A stretch of DNA of 64,000 nt. It comes from Polytrichum commune. Lineage: Eukaryota > Streptophyta > Polytrichopsida > Polytrichales > Polytrichaceae. Made by a program: the position numbers and the translations under genes. Every line of letters starts with the position of its first letter. Within the stretch, counting starts at the first letter, position 1. The notes under the pieces are model-generated. The model saw nothing but the letters and a program-made list of their open reading frames with translations. It was not told the origin of the DNA and made no database searches. The stretch spans positions 20,722,144-20,786,143 of the forward strand of contig OX485809.1 of the NCBI GenBank assembly GCA_950295325.1, written 5' to 3'. Shown piece after piece: positions 13,061 to 25,116 of this stretch.

Positions 13061-14335
13061 GTAGTCGACAGGGGTGACCTCTCTTTTGTCGACATTGACA
13101 CGTTTTCGAACAACAGAATACTTACGGATGCGGTGCCCGATGCTGCGTGCGTGTTGAGGGGGAGGAAGGAGTCTGCTTGGCATCACGTCCAAATTAACGA
13201 ATTAGTTACTCATCATAATTTACCAAGACTGCGGCTGGACTAGAGAGGTTGTCAAGCCGGAATTGTTAGCGGTGGAGCAATTAGGAGTGGATGTAGGCGT
13301 AGACACCTTGCAAAATTGTGTGACCTCTCTTTACTTTTGTCGGACATTAACAGGTTTGGGAGCACGAGACTCATATGTATGCCGTGAGGATGCAATAGAT
13401 GAGTGTTTGTTGAGTAGGAGAAAGGCCGGATACCTTACAGGTGTCGGCTTTGGAATCAGGATCCAAAACCGATCGTCTTAATGTACTAAGACTGCAGCAG
13501 GACCTGAGAGGTTGATTTGGAAATTGGCGGTTTAGTGCGGGAAGTGTTAGCAGCAGAGCAATTAGGAGTGGATGTAGTTATAGACACCCTGTCTGCGCAC
13601 CTCTCTTGTCGACATTGACATGTTTTCGAGCCGCAGAATATGTATGCCGGGAGCATGCAATAGATGAGTGTTTGTTGAGGAAGACTCACAGTAGTCTACT
13701 TATCATCAGGTCCAAAAGCACACTCATCACCATAATGTACTAAGACTGCCGCGAGACTAAGGAGGTTAAAGCGGAATTGATGGTTTAGTGCGGGACTAAT
13801 ATTATTAGCGGTGGAGAATTTAGGAGTGGATGTAGGTATAGACACCTTGCAACTGTGTGACCTCTCTTTATGTTTTCGAACATTCACATGTTTTCGAGCA
13901 GCAGAATATGCATGCCGTGAGCATGCTACAGGAGAGTGTTTATTAAGAACTTACAGGAGTCTGCTTGGCATCAGGTCCAAAAGAATTCTCATCGTTGTAA
14001 TGTACTAAGAGTGCGGCGGGACTAGAGAGGTTACGGTAGAACTGGTGGTTTAGTGCGGGAACTATTAGCAGTGGAGCAATTAGGAGTGGATGTAGGTATA
14101 GACACCCTGCCCTGCGTGACCCCTGTGTTGTCGATATTACACGTTTTCGAGCAGCAGAATATGCAGGCCCTGAGCATGCAACAGATGAGTGTTTGTTGAG
14201 GAAAACTCACCAGGTCCAATAGAATGCTCGCATCATCGTAATGTTTTCAGACTGCGGCGGGAGCTGACTCAGAGGTTAAAGTGGAATTGGTGGTCTAGTC
14301 CGCGAATTGTATTGTTAGAGGTGGAGCATTTAGGA
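13060..14335 (+). repeat. Tandem array, ~260-bp unit, five copies
   Basis: Repeating landmarks are a GTGACCTCTCT block, an ACGTTTTCGAGCAGCAGAAT block, ATGAGTGTTTGTTGAGGA and GGAGCAATTAGGAGTGGATG. The first landmark recurs at about 13077, 13320, 13585, 13857 and 14117, giving unit lengths of 243-272 bp. A sixth partial unit runs to about 14335. The copies differ by substitutions and small indels, so the array is not recent. It ends about 20 bp before the start codon of the 158-aa gene at 14358. Confidence 0.8.
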
Positions 14336-14357
14336 GGGTGGTGATATACATCCACCC

Positions 14358-14834
14358 ATGGGGAGGAGACGAGTGCTGGCGCTGGCTCCAGCTATCACGC
14401 GGATGCAATGCATGGCCAACCCTTACCGAAGGGTTACGGCGAAGAAATCCCAGGAAGGTGACCACGCAGATGATGATGATGATAATCGTCAAGCACCGCC
14501 ACGCAGGAGCAGCTTCTGGTCATGGAAGAATCTGAGCAGGAACAAGAAGAACAAGAAGAAGGTGAAGCAGCTGGGTGGTGCTCATCGTCGAAGGTGGGGG
14601 TTCCGAGTTGCCAGCAGGTTGCGTATCCGGCTGTTGTCACCGTTGGCGTTGTTGAAGCGGTTGCGGGATGCGTATGTGAACATGATGTTGTCTATCGAAC
14701 AAAACGCGGGCGATTGTAGCGGCCTCGTCATGGGACCCACGGGCGCTTATAACCCTCGTCATCACCATCCCATGTCCACCTACGGATCGGGCGGAGGAGT
14801 CCCCTGGGTTTGGCCCGCTCTGCCAGTAATGTGA
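14358..14834 (+). CDS. Small basic protein, single exon, function unknown
   Basis: An uninterrupted 158-residue frame. It contains an acidic run (DHADDDDDN, about residues 36-44), a strongly basic Lys/Arg region (about 58-80), then a leucine/arginine-rich segment ending in RLRDAYVNMMLSIE (about residues 101-114), and a Gly/His-rich tail. The LLKRLRDAYVxMML type of motif followed by a glycine-rich tail resembles small uncharacterised plant proteins; I recall the pattern but cannot name a family with certainty. Base composition is higher in GC than the flanks, as expected of a single-exon plant gene. The first ATG in frame was taken as the start, and another frame is also open over part of the region. 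A ~260-bp tandem array lies directly upstream. No signal peptide or membrane segment is seen. Confidence 0.5.
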   Translation: MGRRRVLALAPAITRMQCMANPYRRVTAKKSQEGDHADDDDDNRQAPPRRSSFWSWKNLSRNKKNKKKVKQLGGAHRRRWGFRVASRLRIRLLSPLALLKRLRDAYVNMMLSIEQNAGDCSGLVMGPTGAYNPRHHHPMSTYGSGGGVPWVWPALPVM

Positions 14835-16548
14835 CACAACGATGACGATCAAACATCATCACATCATCACATCGTTACATCACAAAACCAATTCCTTCCC
14901 TATGTGCATGTGAACTCTTGATTGGGTTCAGCCACTTTAATTCTCGTCGACGCAAGCTGAAGTCTCTCATCTCACATGGGCAATGAAGAGCCCGGTTCAT
15001 GTCGGAGGACGGCATCAAGAGGTCGGTTGCAAAAATTAGTCGAGCTTCAGATTCTGGATGACCTTTTTGATGATTGTCTTGAGATTGTGACGGAAATCTT
15101 TCGGCATTCGCACATTCATGAAAAAGTTTGTCAAGAGAGGAGCGGCAGATCGAGGCTTTGAGTCAAGCCAGCCACCGATCGACGGTGCGAGAACGGAAGG
15201 GAATTGGCATTCCCAATAGGAGCAATTGACATGGCTACGGAAGTTCTTTAATTTGGCAGTTGTACGGTTTCCAATTCCTTCGTCGTAGACATCTTCTTCC
15301 TGCCTTCGTCTTAGCCACCTTCGTCTTCTTCTTCTTTCTTCTTCCGATGAAGTTGTTCTAATGTCCGTCTGTTCCAGGTTAGGTTGAGAGAGTACTCCTC
15401 CCGGGCTATCTGTAAAGAAATAGAGCAATTGAAATTGTTACTTGGCCTTAACCTGCCAATTTAGCATCTTGTCCGACTGAAAATTGGTTGCCTCTTTTAA
15501 TCGCGAATTGGAGACACAGGAGGTTGAGGGCAGGATAATGGCCGGCTGAGTCGGTTGTGCGGATTCTGTTCACTCTAAATTATGTTGGAATTGGTGAGCT
15601 GGGTCTCAAATGTGCATTCCATATCATCCGCTTCAGGATTTCAATTGGCACTTGTATGCATTTCATAGATGGAGAAACAAGTTTGGTGAAGAATTTGTGA
15701 GTTTTTGTGAATTGAAGGCTGCGGTAAGCAGGATGTGGGCAACCCACAACACACTGTACCTCTTGAGATTATTGCAAATGTTTGGAGGGAAAGCTTTGGG
15801 GATGATGACAAGATAATGAGTTGCCAAGTTGGTAGCGTAGATGTTTGCATCTGATAGTGAGACAGGCTCTGTTCTGCAAGCTCACTGTAAAGATATCTAA
15901 ATGTTCGAGTTGATGTGAGCTCAAATGCATTTTTCTCTTGAAGGTTGCGATTGTTATTGATTCATGGTTTACATTTCCAGGGGTATGTTTGCTTATCCAT
16001 TGACCTAGCAAAATGTCAACCACTCCCGGGTATGGTGTATATCTGAGATATGGTAATATGGTTATGCACATACTTGTCCTTCACCATTTTATGAGGTCCT
16101 TCCTCAAATTTTTAACTAGGAAATACAGTTCTCTTGGGTCGCCCAAAACTGAGTTGAAAACTTCGTTTATTAATGCTGAAAAATATTCCCACGCTCTGGA
16201 TTCCCCAACATTTTCCCCTGTTGCACTATTAGGTTAAATTTCACAACAATGCTGAAGAATTTTTTCTTGCTTGAAATCTTGAATAGGTAAAAGCCTTGCA
16301 AAGTAAATGGGTCGTGGCATACTGAAAAGTGAGCAATTCCAACTAGTCTTGCTTAAATGATAGAAAGCACTGCAGATGTATCTTTCCCGAGGACCACATT
16401 AGTCAAAAGTGTGTAATCATGAGTCTGAGCACATGTCTTCATAAGTTCTTTCAAGTGTCAACATAAATCCAGAATAGTATATTCCAACAATTTGACTTTC
16501 CAGGCCTGAGAAATAGATCCATTGATAACTGTATGCTATGGCTGACTA
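14835..16548. other. Downstream region, no gene assigned
   Basis: Overlapping open frames on opposite strands (the longest is minus, 15036-15428, inflated by a TCT/CTT-repeat at 15290-15350) have no recognised domain. Some of this may be 3' untranslated sequence of the 158-aa gene. Confidence 0.45.
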
Positions 16549-16925
16549 ATATGGTAGATCGGTCTTAAGTTATTAGTTTCATCAACTAACTCACTTCTAG
16601 AATATGAAACACACAATTAGGACGAGATGGTTAGCAAATCCAAATCGAGGTCATCACCACTTCATAATATTTGGAGCTCATATGAACATCTTATTCATTA
16701 TCAAAGTGAAGATTCTCATGCTCATTAAATGTTCATATACATCCCCCAAATTATGTTGACTATTGAGCCTAGAATGGTTATCATGTTTTGAGCACACAGT
16801 CTGATCTCTTTTAAAGATATATCCTTTTGGTATCCAGCCTTGGAGATACCCAAACCACATACCACTAAAACATAGATGTCCAATTCAGAAAAGTAACCAA
16901 ACTCGGCACATTTACCTTACCCTCT
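16549..16925 (+). mobile_element. High-copy miniature element, TAAGGTAGACGTG family, copy 1
   Basis: Family landmarks are CATATGAACATCTTATTCAT, TCAAAGTGAAGAT, ATGTTGACTATTGAGCCTAG, TTTTGAGCACAC and ACCACATACCACT, ending in TTTACCTTA. The same order of landmarks occurs at about ten places in the window. This copy lies just beyond the 3' end of the phosphoacetylglucosamine mutase gene. Confidence 0.65.
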
Positions 16926-16988
16926 AATACTAGTTTTTAAATATTCCAACACAGACCCATGAAGACAATTCTCCAAAAGCTCAATAGT

Positions 16989-19900
16989 TTACATCTTTGG
17001 CTCAGATCCTATGCCTCCTGCCAATCGGAATACCTCAACAGCCACAGCTTGTGCCAACGAATCAGCAAATTTCTGTGTTGAAGCCTCTGCATAAACTCGT
17101 ACAACATCCTCGGTTCCCGAAGGTCTCACAAATGCACGCCCTCCCTCAAACTTCTCTGCATCAACCAAGGTATTCAAGAAATGAGATGATCTAAAACCCT
17201 AAACCCTCATACATTTCCTTGACTTAATAACCAACAACACATGCCCTTGTATCCTTCCCAATCCTAAAACCCTAAACCCTTGTATGTTCCAAAAGATCTT
17301 TACAATGGGCTACTTACCAACTTGTGCATCAATCGCAGACTGTAGTGAGGGTGGGGAAGCAACTCGGGTCTCTGCATCCGTAGTTGTAATGACAGATCGA
17401 TCAGCAACCTTCACCTTCATATCCACAAAAATCCCCATAATCCCTGATTTCAGTCCTTTAAAATCTGATCAATTCAAACTAGTTTTGAGAAGAAAAACTC
17501 CTATATGGGGCATAATGTTTTGAACACACAGTAATTATGAACATTCCAACAATTGTGCCCAGACTATGCATATGGAATTTGATAACCATGCTACTAAACT
17601 GTTGATGATATCATGGGTTTAATTTACATAATAGATAACATACTATTTTGATGAGTGAATACAGTAAATTATTTCAATTAAACAGTATGGCCCACTTTGC
17701 ATAGTGAACCACATTACCCTGTCCCTCAAACAAATAACCATGACTGAAGTAGCTCTGTATGTTTGATGAACTCACTGACTTTCTTGTTGTTTAAATAATA
17801 GCAAAGATTCTTGACAAAACCATTCCAAAAATGACAACCCTGCAGGCTTCTTGCTTTCGAGCTGGTTAGTTGGAAAGTAAGGCCAAGTGACAATGACAAA
17901 GAATCCAGATTACACAAATCCAATTTTACCTTGAGCTGCCGGCTGGGCAAATCTTTATACATAGAGTTCCACTTTTCTAAAGACCAATTATAATAGCATA
18001 GAATGGTTTCAATCATTAGAATGCCACTCAAGGCGTCTCCAACAGCTTGGTTCACCATCTCTGTAGCAGCAATCAACCTTTTGACTGCCTCAGCTTGCTC
18101 TACATCTGCAACAGCCTAAATTTCATTAGCGGTTAACACTCAGGTGGGTTGCTTTAAAGAAATAGTGCAATGTACTTCAAATTCTTGCAACCCTTTTCCA
18201 AAAAAAGATGGATGATTGTGCTCTCGGTGAACATGTAATCCTTGAAGGCCCATAAGACCATATATGGCTCTCTTGGTATAACACCCTAATTATCTAGAAA
18301 CTTTTGAATTTTAGGACAAATTCCACTAAAAGATTGAAACTAACTAAGTTTTCTATTTATTGCATTTAACAACCAATCAAATTCTTAAAAAAATATGTCA
18401 CAGAAAATTAAAGCTTTCCAGAAGCACACTACATAACACAAATCCTGATCAGTGTTTTTACTGATAAAATAATGCATGTCACTTCACATTCAGGTGCTTT
18501 GAACTTTATGAGTTTATATTGAAATCACTTGAAATTGTTTAGTGCAACAGTCTCATAAAACATTTAGATTTTTAAGTTGTGTTTGAGCCCAGGCTAACAA
18601 AAGCAAATGAATGCGAGCAAGGGATTAATCTTCTCAACTTGTCAAGTTGGTGTGAAGGATTCATAGAAAATGAAAAAATGTGAAGGAGAACCATTGCATT
18701 GTGCTTGAGTGAATCAATTCACTTTAGGCCCTGCATTCAATGCATCAAAACTACATACAAAGGAAGGAAGTACCATTTTCTCGAGATGCTGCATCACGTA
18801 ACCACTTCACAAAGCTGTCCCTGAAAAGAATAGTTCCATGTCCATTTGCCTCAAAATAAATTCCAATGTCATACTGTTCACCCTTCTTGTGCAAGTGTTT
18901 AACTCCAGTCGGGGTTACTGCAACTTCTAACCCAAGCACTTGCTTGATATACTTGGTGGATGCACCATTGGCATATGCTGTTTGCACAACAGCAATCTTA
19001 ACAGAGCCATAGCCAGTTACAGTAAACTCTTGCGATGATGAGGATTTCTTTTGTCCAGTTAAAATTTGCAGCTGCTCCATGATAAATGAGGCAAAGAGAG
19101 TGGCAATCTTGTCCCCATCTAGCAATTGAATGCAACTAAGGTTTGAGTCCCACTGCGATGAAGGAATGTAGAAGTAAACTAAACGGTCAGCATCACCATC
19201 AATACTCGCACATCTGAGAACATCAAATAGCCACATTTTCAAGAACAATCAGAACTGGTAGTAGTTGTGCATTTGAGATAAGTATTTCACAATGACAACA
19301 GTATAAGGTTGCCGTATTAAGTCTTGTGGCTACCACTACCAGTACATCCAACAATCTTTGTGCATGTGGACAACAGATCAAAACTTAAGGATGAAGAAGC
19401 AAAGTGTTCGCCAGGTTCACTAGGCCTGCCAATAAAACTGACTTGAGGCTTTGACAAGAACAAAAGGTTGAGATTGGCCTGGCTACCACTGAATCTAACA
19501 ACCCTGATCCAGTGTGAAACAAAATATGACTTATAGGTGAGACAATCAGAAGTACATCTGTATGCGGTAGGAAATGAAATACTACCTTTTCAGGATGTCT
19601 GCAGGGACACCAAACCCTTGAGGTGGGACCTTCTCCTTTTGTACAAAGTCAGCACCAACACCATCATTCAGTAATCCTTCACCTTCCTCGCCCTTGTTTC
19701 GAATTGTCAACTTCAAGCTAGGTGTGAGTTTCTGTAGTTGTGCTAACTTGCTTGCACCCACTCCATTTGCTGCGTCGACAATCAAATCCTCACAATCGAT
19801 CATATCTCCAGAGGCACTAGGTCGCAAATCTGCCAAAGTGCTGTCAACACACATTCAAGCTGAAGTGCTTGGAATAAATCCCCAGAAATAAAACTGCGAT

Positions 19901-22900
19901 GTGTTACCTGAGGTCAATTCCCGTTGTAGTGGGCACAAACACAACATTATGAGAATAACATAGACACAGATGACTCTACCACCAAAGAAAATGATGGGAA
20001 TTACTCACATACAACTTTCATCATTGGCAGATGTTCCAAAACTTGCACATACAGCATTATGACCAAGATCACAGCTGTAGGGACCATAAGGAACACAAAC
20101 CTGAAGGCCTGAGAGAGAGTTGCAAAGTAGTCTGACTCCAGTGATGGTAGCCCTGAATTCACAGCTCGGACCATCCAATGCAGTTGAGGAGTGGTCAAGA
20201 TGCCCATGTCCTGTGCCTTGACTCCTTGCACAGCATCTACACCCTTCATTCACAAACGCATTATGCACCCACAAACCATCAGTTCAGTGAAGGAGCAAAC
20301 CCTTAATAAGTGTAGACTTGGAATATAAAGCGAAGTGTGCTATTTGCCAACCCCAAGATTGGAGGAAATGTAAAAGCAGCTACAAAGTATTATCAGTTTG
20401 TGCTTGATGTGTTAGTAACAAAAGCAAACAGTTAGTCATGTTCCCTCAATTTAGAGTTCCTTTGTTAGTATATTCTTCACTGTAATAATAAGCCACACTG
20501 AACCGTCACAGCCATATACAATAATCCATAAAGATATGGAAAGGGAGATTTGCAATAAGAATTCCAAGTGACAAGCCTTACTTTAGAGGCAGCTTCAACC
20601 AAAGAATGTCCACTGGGCCGTGTGTCTCTACCAAGTAGGACTGTTGCTGTCTTGCCTCTTTGCTGAATCTTCTCCTCCTTGACAATCTTTTCAACAATCT
20701 GCAGCACCACAACAAAGTAAGCAGAAGAAAACAAACCACACTACAAAAGTACATGCACCAGAGGCAAGTATCTTAATAGTCGCTGACTGCCAACAATCTT
20801 CATATCAAACAGACACACAGAGCTCAAGCTGAATCTAGGTTTGTTGACACTAGGAAGTTACTTAAAGTTGGCTCTGAAACCCAACGGTGATCTTCAAGCT
20901 ACAGATGTCTGCACAGAAGAATGCATATTCTATTTAAATCTGAATACTCTAATTGCTGGACGCTCTATGCATCCTTCTACTACACAGGTGAGACTTACTG
21001 CATAAGTTACTTGGATTTAAATACAGCTTGGATCCTACATGATATTGCATGCACCCATATGTATAGCCTCAAATTCACAAGAAATCTTTGGTTCTCCTGG
21101 CAGTAATCATTGCGCCAAACATAGTATATATAATAGAATATGTGATCCAAGTAAAATATATGCATAAGGCCTATTTTCACTAGACTTTGAGGCCCTAAGG
21201 GACCAAGAAAGTTTGAATGGATGAAAAACCTACATGGAGTTCTAGATGGCATGCAATGAACCAGATTTTGTGTCAAGCCTACCTCAAAGAGGTGAGTCTA
21301 ACACAAAACTGGGAGACCATGACACTTCAAAACCTCACAACAGGCTCACATGAATAGTATGGGAATGAAATAGCATTTGGTCAAGAGCCCAATTTCATAT
21401 GACATGACACTCACTTGAAAGTCATGGTCACAGCCCTTGGCCATAGTGTAAAGAGGCTCTAAGTTTCATGGAGTTACGTACAGATCACAGATGATATTTT
21501 TCAATCTCAGACTAATTGAAAGATGATTGCCCTAACAAGCAAATATTTGCAGAAGGCGAGGCTAATATGTATATAACAGACCTCTGAGCCTAGGTAAAGG
21601 GGGGTGACTTGACAATCAGACACACACCTGTATGAAATGCTCTGCATCTGGAGCATTGGCCAACAAGTCAGAGTAGGATTCCCATGACACACTCAGCATG
21701 CCACCACTAGGGTCCACCATCTTGACACCGTTTTCATGCACAGGGTTATGTGAGGCGGTGATCATGAGTCCTGTTATACCTTGTGTGCATACTGAACGCA
21801 ATGCTGCGAGCACTCCCATTCGAAATACTGTAGATGGCAGTAACGTCGCATCTGTTCGGAAGCCAGCCGTCCCGTACGAAAATTTCACACCTGTAAATAA
21901 ACATCCAACATATCCAGAAGTTTATCTTATGAAGCAACATCACAAAAGAGTGACACCCTGTAGACTTTTCTTTGATCCAATTGTTACATGCAATAAAGCT
22001 CTCACTTCCTAAGGTGTGTGGCCCTATGGTGGACATTTCCAATTCCACAGACATTTCTGACTGTTGGATTGGCTCGAGAATCATCTCATAATCGTGCAGA
22101 CAGTCATTTCAAGTTTCATAATTGGAGTTGAGATGCAAAAGTTATAGGATGTCAAAGTGAAGGTTCCCTTTCTCTTAAGTAATCACACAGACCCTCCCAG
22201 GTGTGTTACGAATGGTGTCTATATTTTGAGCGCATAGTCCACTCTCATCATAACACATTGCTTTTGGTGTCCAATCTTAACTACAAGCCTTGCCATATAC
22301 CACTCAAACACAGGTGTTCAATTAAGAAGAGTGACCACAAGGCCCACATACCTTACATTCCTCTAGTTGATCAACTTCTAAAGAGAGTTGATCTGCTCTT
22401 CGATTGAAGAGCACGAGCATGAATCGATTCTCATACTTAACACGTACATCCATTTACAAGCTTATATTGCGACCACCGTCTCCAAAGATCGATATGCCTA
22501 ACCCCTTTACTTAATCTATTTGCTACATGCCACAACTTTCTTGGATTGACATCAGTGCCAAGCCTCCCTACGTTCCTCTCATTCATAAGCCTTGAAAGGA
22601 ACTTTGATTTGCTTACAGTTCTTAACCGAAGAACTTACAAATACGACGAAAAGAAGTTCATCAGTTTCAGAAGGTCGTTCTCTGAGCATGATCGCCCAGA
22701 GACCGAACCTTAACCCCTAACCCTAAACCCTAAATCCTAATCTATTTGCTGCATAGTAGGGCACTCTTCAATTGAACTAAAAGAGAGATCTCTCTCATCC
22801 CTGCGCCATTCCTTCGATCTACAGACGCAATTCGATGTCCCCGACGTCAAAACCACATCCCACATGCGTTATTTGCCCACGTCCAAGACTACCTACGCAT

Positions 22901-23004
22901 CAAACAACCGATAGATCAGATGTTTTTGAGATTAACTGACCTGGAGGCAACGGAAATGCAGCTGCTGCCTTCTTCAGAACCTCCATGTCAACCTCGGGGC
23001 CCAT
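16989..23004 (-). CDS. AGM1: Phosphoacetylglucosamine mutase (EC 5.4.2.3), nine exons
   Basis: Interconverts GlcNAc-6-phosphate and GlcNAc-1-phosphate before UDP-GlcNAc synthesis; Mg-dependent. Arabidopsis DRT101 is the plant relative I recognise. Coding exons in order: 22941-23004, 21628-21890, 20582-20698, 20101-20243, 19586-19840, 18774-19213, 17930-18105, 17318-17414, 16989-17155. Phases agree at every junction, introns are GT-AG, and the total is 573 residues against about 556 in Arabidopsis. Family signatures are present: phosphoserine loop TASHNP (Ser68), metal loop DGDADR (286-291), sugar loop EANGHG (402-407) and phosphate loop RPSGTED (529-535). The acceptor of exon 4 (AATGAAG) is weak but conserved sequence requires it. 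The start was chosen at MGPEVD because homologues begin about 20 residues before the YGTAGFR motif, but the frame is open to 23229 with in-frame ATGs at 23193 and 23187. Introns carry several miniature elements. The gene appears intact. Confidence 0.95.
17194..17280. repeat. Two telomere-type motifs in intron 8
   Basis: AAACCCTAAACCCT occurs at 17194-17207 and again at 17267-17280, about 73 bp apart. Each is two units of the plant telomere repeat. They lie in the last intron of the mutase gene. Confidence 0.7.
21175..21480 (+). mobile_element. Foldback-family relic in intron 2 of the mutase gene
   Basis: The sequence includes CTAAGGGACCAAGAAAGTTT, AAAAACCTACATGGA and AACACAAAACTGGGAGACCATG. 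It matches one arm of the palindromic element at 54595-55550 and the copy at 35390-35735. It is a diverged partial copy and non-coding. Confidence 0.6.
22165..22350 (+). mobile_element. High-copy miniature element fragment in intron 1
   Basis: Carries the family landmarks TTTTGAGCGCATAG, TTTTGGTGTCCAATC and ATATACCACTCAAACACAGG of the TAAGGTAGACGTG family. Only the right-hand portion is evident. Confidence 0.5.
22711..22740. repeat. Interstitial telomere-like motif
   Basis: TAACCCCTAACCCTAAACCC followed by TAAATCCTAA is a degenerate run of about four plant telomere units, located in intron 1 of the mutase gene. Confidence 0.65.
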
Positions 23005-23187
23005 AGCGACGATCTTAGAGCACCCGAAACCCTTGAAACTCCTAAAGATCGATCCGGATGCCTTGTGTGGGCGGTGGGGCAAGAGATCTACACCAAAACT
23101 ATGGCTCAAGCTGGAAGAATTTTTGGAAGGGAAATGTGGTGAAGTAGAGGAGATCCGGGTGGCGATGGCGTGATGGCAGCGGAGCAT
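23005..23187 (-). other. In-frame N-terminal extension of the mutase gene
   Basis: The frame of exon 1 stays open upstream of the ATG at 23004. From ATG 23187 it would add 61 residues that are Ser/Arg/His-rich and almost free of acidic residues (for example, ATRISSTSPHFPSKNSSSLS), with a composition like a plastid or mitochondrial transit peptide. It may equally be 5' leader sequence; only transcript ends would tell. Confidence 0.45.
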
Positions 23188-23285
23188 GTGCATCGTCGGA
23201 CACGAAAAATTGTCGCCCTGGGGTTTCAAGCTTCACCCATTTCGATCGATTCTTCTCTTGAGTGCAAAAACTTGTTTGGGTCAGT

Positions 23286-23595
23286 CAGTTTCCAAGTAGG
23301 CTGCTCGCCCACCACAGTCTAGTGCAAATGTAGATTACACCTGATGCCATTTGCCTCATAATTTTTGGAGCTCATATGAATATCTTAATTCTCGTGGTCA
23401 TTACATGTTCACACATGTTTTCCCAAATATTTTGACATTTGATTTTAGAATAGTTAGCATATTTTGAACACATACTCAAATCTCTTTGAACACATGTCTT
23501 TTCGGTGAGCATTCTTAGATCCACACCTAACCACATATCACGTAAACATAGGCATCATGATATTGCTATGTTGGATTTAGGCACATCTACCTTAG
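23286..23595 (+). mobile_element. Composite of two element fragments upstream of the mutase gene
   Basis: 23286-23346 (AGTTTCCAAGTAGGCTGCTC..) is a partial copy of the tiny element at 12015-12125. It runs directly into a TAAGGTAGACGTG-family copy (CCATTTGCCTCATAATTTTT.. to GCACATCTACCTTA at about 23593). It lies within 0.6 kb of the mutase start and could overlap its promoter. Confidence 0.6.
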
Positions 23596-24055
23596 GCTAA
23601 GTTATAAAGTCCATACACATCGTTAATCTTCATTAGGCACCGAGTATTCATAAACATTATTCAACCATATCTACTATTCACTCCTCCGAGAACTTAAGAC
23701 TACCATAAGGTGCTTCATGGTTCAGCACTTGAAGGTTGAACCACCAAGTTGATATTAGTCTTTATTTCACGGAGGCAACCACACTCCGCCACTCATGAAA
23801 ATTAGTGGATTTGAATCCCATTAGTCTTTTCGGCTTCCTAGACTTTAAAATCAATTTATTTCATTGCCGCAATGATTATATATTTGAAAAATATAAATTT
23901 GGAATCCTACTTTTCATTTCTAGACATATATTCCAGAGTTTAGGTCTTGTAATGGGAGTGCAGTTCAATTCATCCATCCCACACACATTTGCACTCTGTA
24001 GTCATTAGATTAGACCCATTCACAATGTTAATGTACAAGATTTTAGGACCTAAAC

Positions 24056-24401
24056 TACATTAAATATGATATTTAGTGTCACCAATTCTAATTGTCTCGC
24101 TCAATACTAATTGTAAACCGTGGTATAGTGTCGCCAACACTAAATTTAAACCCAAAATTATTTGTCGGTCATTCTAATTTGTGGGGGTATTATAGATTTA
24201 CAGTGTTACAATTACAAACATTTACCAAGTGATTTTTCATCCAAATTTCAATCATCCTTGACAACATTTCATCACTAGTTGCTGGCAAGAGAAGCCATCA
24301 TCCATGACAATATTTGTTCGCTTATTAGTAGGAAGTGCCATCCGGAAAGTTACCATAGCAACAGTAAATACCATATGACACTAGACATCATATTTAGTGT
24401 A
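24056..24401. mobile_element. Miniature element, ACACTAAATAT-TIR family, 346 bp
   Basis: The left end TACATTAAATATGATATTTA (continuing GTGTCA) and the right end TGACACTAGACATCATATTT (continuing AGTGTA) are inverted repeats of about 27 bp. This is the clearest copy of the family also seen at 1273-1495 and 8210-8414. The interior is non-coding. Confidence 0.7.
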
Positions 24402-25116
24402 GATGTTGCAAAAGTTTGGCACTTCCACCTTATGTAAACATTAAGAGCATCCCCGTCAATCACTGCAATATCAATCTCTTCAAGATCTTTTTCTTGGGTT
24501 TTTTGGGAACAAAATCCACCACCACCCACGTCGTCCATTGTAGATACTCATTTCTTGCTCTACTGAAGCAGATGGGAGAGTCCACCTTGCACAACTTTTG
24601 ATGCAACAACCTATCATTCATAACCAGATTCTTAAATACGAGTGCACAGTGATTATTCAAAAATCTGGTTGAATGGAGGTTTAAGAACCTTCACGGTATT
24701 GATGCCATCATTCTCTCCAGCTTTTACCTCTTGTGGGGGAAGTTCTTGTTAAGTGAAAGGTAACAGAGGTAGGTTCTGTGATGTTTGTATCTTGAAACAA
24801 TTAGAACTCACAGGAGGTGTCAAACTTCTACTGCAACAATCTCAGAAACACACTCAGCAGTCAGTCTGTGATATGCCAACCATTGTCAACTTACTGGGTG
24901 CAGATTAGGAGCATATATTTCTGAAATACATCCATCAATCTCTATTCAACTGGGAAGATTTCCTTCAACCAGGATCTGAATCAGAAATAAAGACTCATGT
25001 CATGCCAAATTAGAAGCAAAGCCACATAACCAAGTGAAACTGGCAAATATCTCACTTTCTGTATTAACAGGGAAGATGCTAGGCCAAAAATTCCTCACAT
25101 CAATATAACTTAGCAC

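Noticed and set aside
15036-15428. 130-codon minus-strand frame with an Arg/Glu-rich run
   Set aside because: The Arg/Glu run comes from a simple CTT-type repeat; no homology is recognised and an opposite-strand frame overlaps it.
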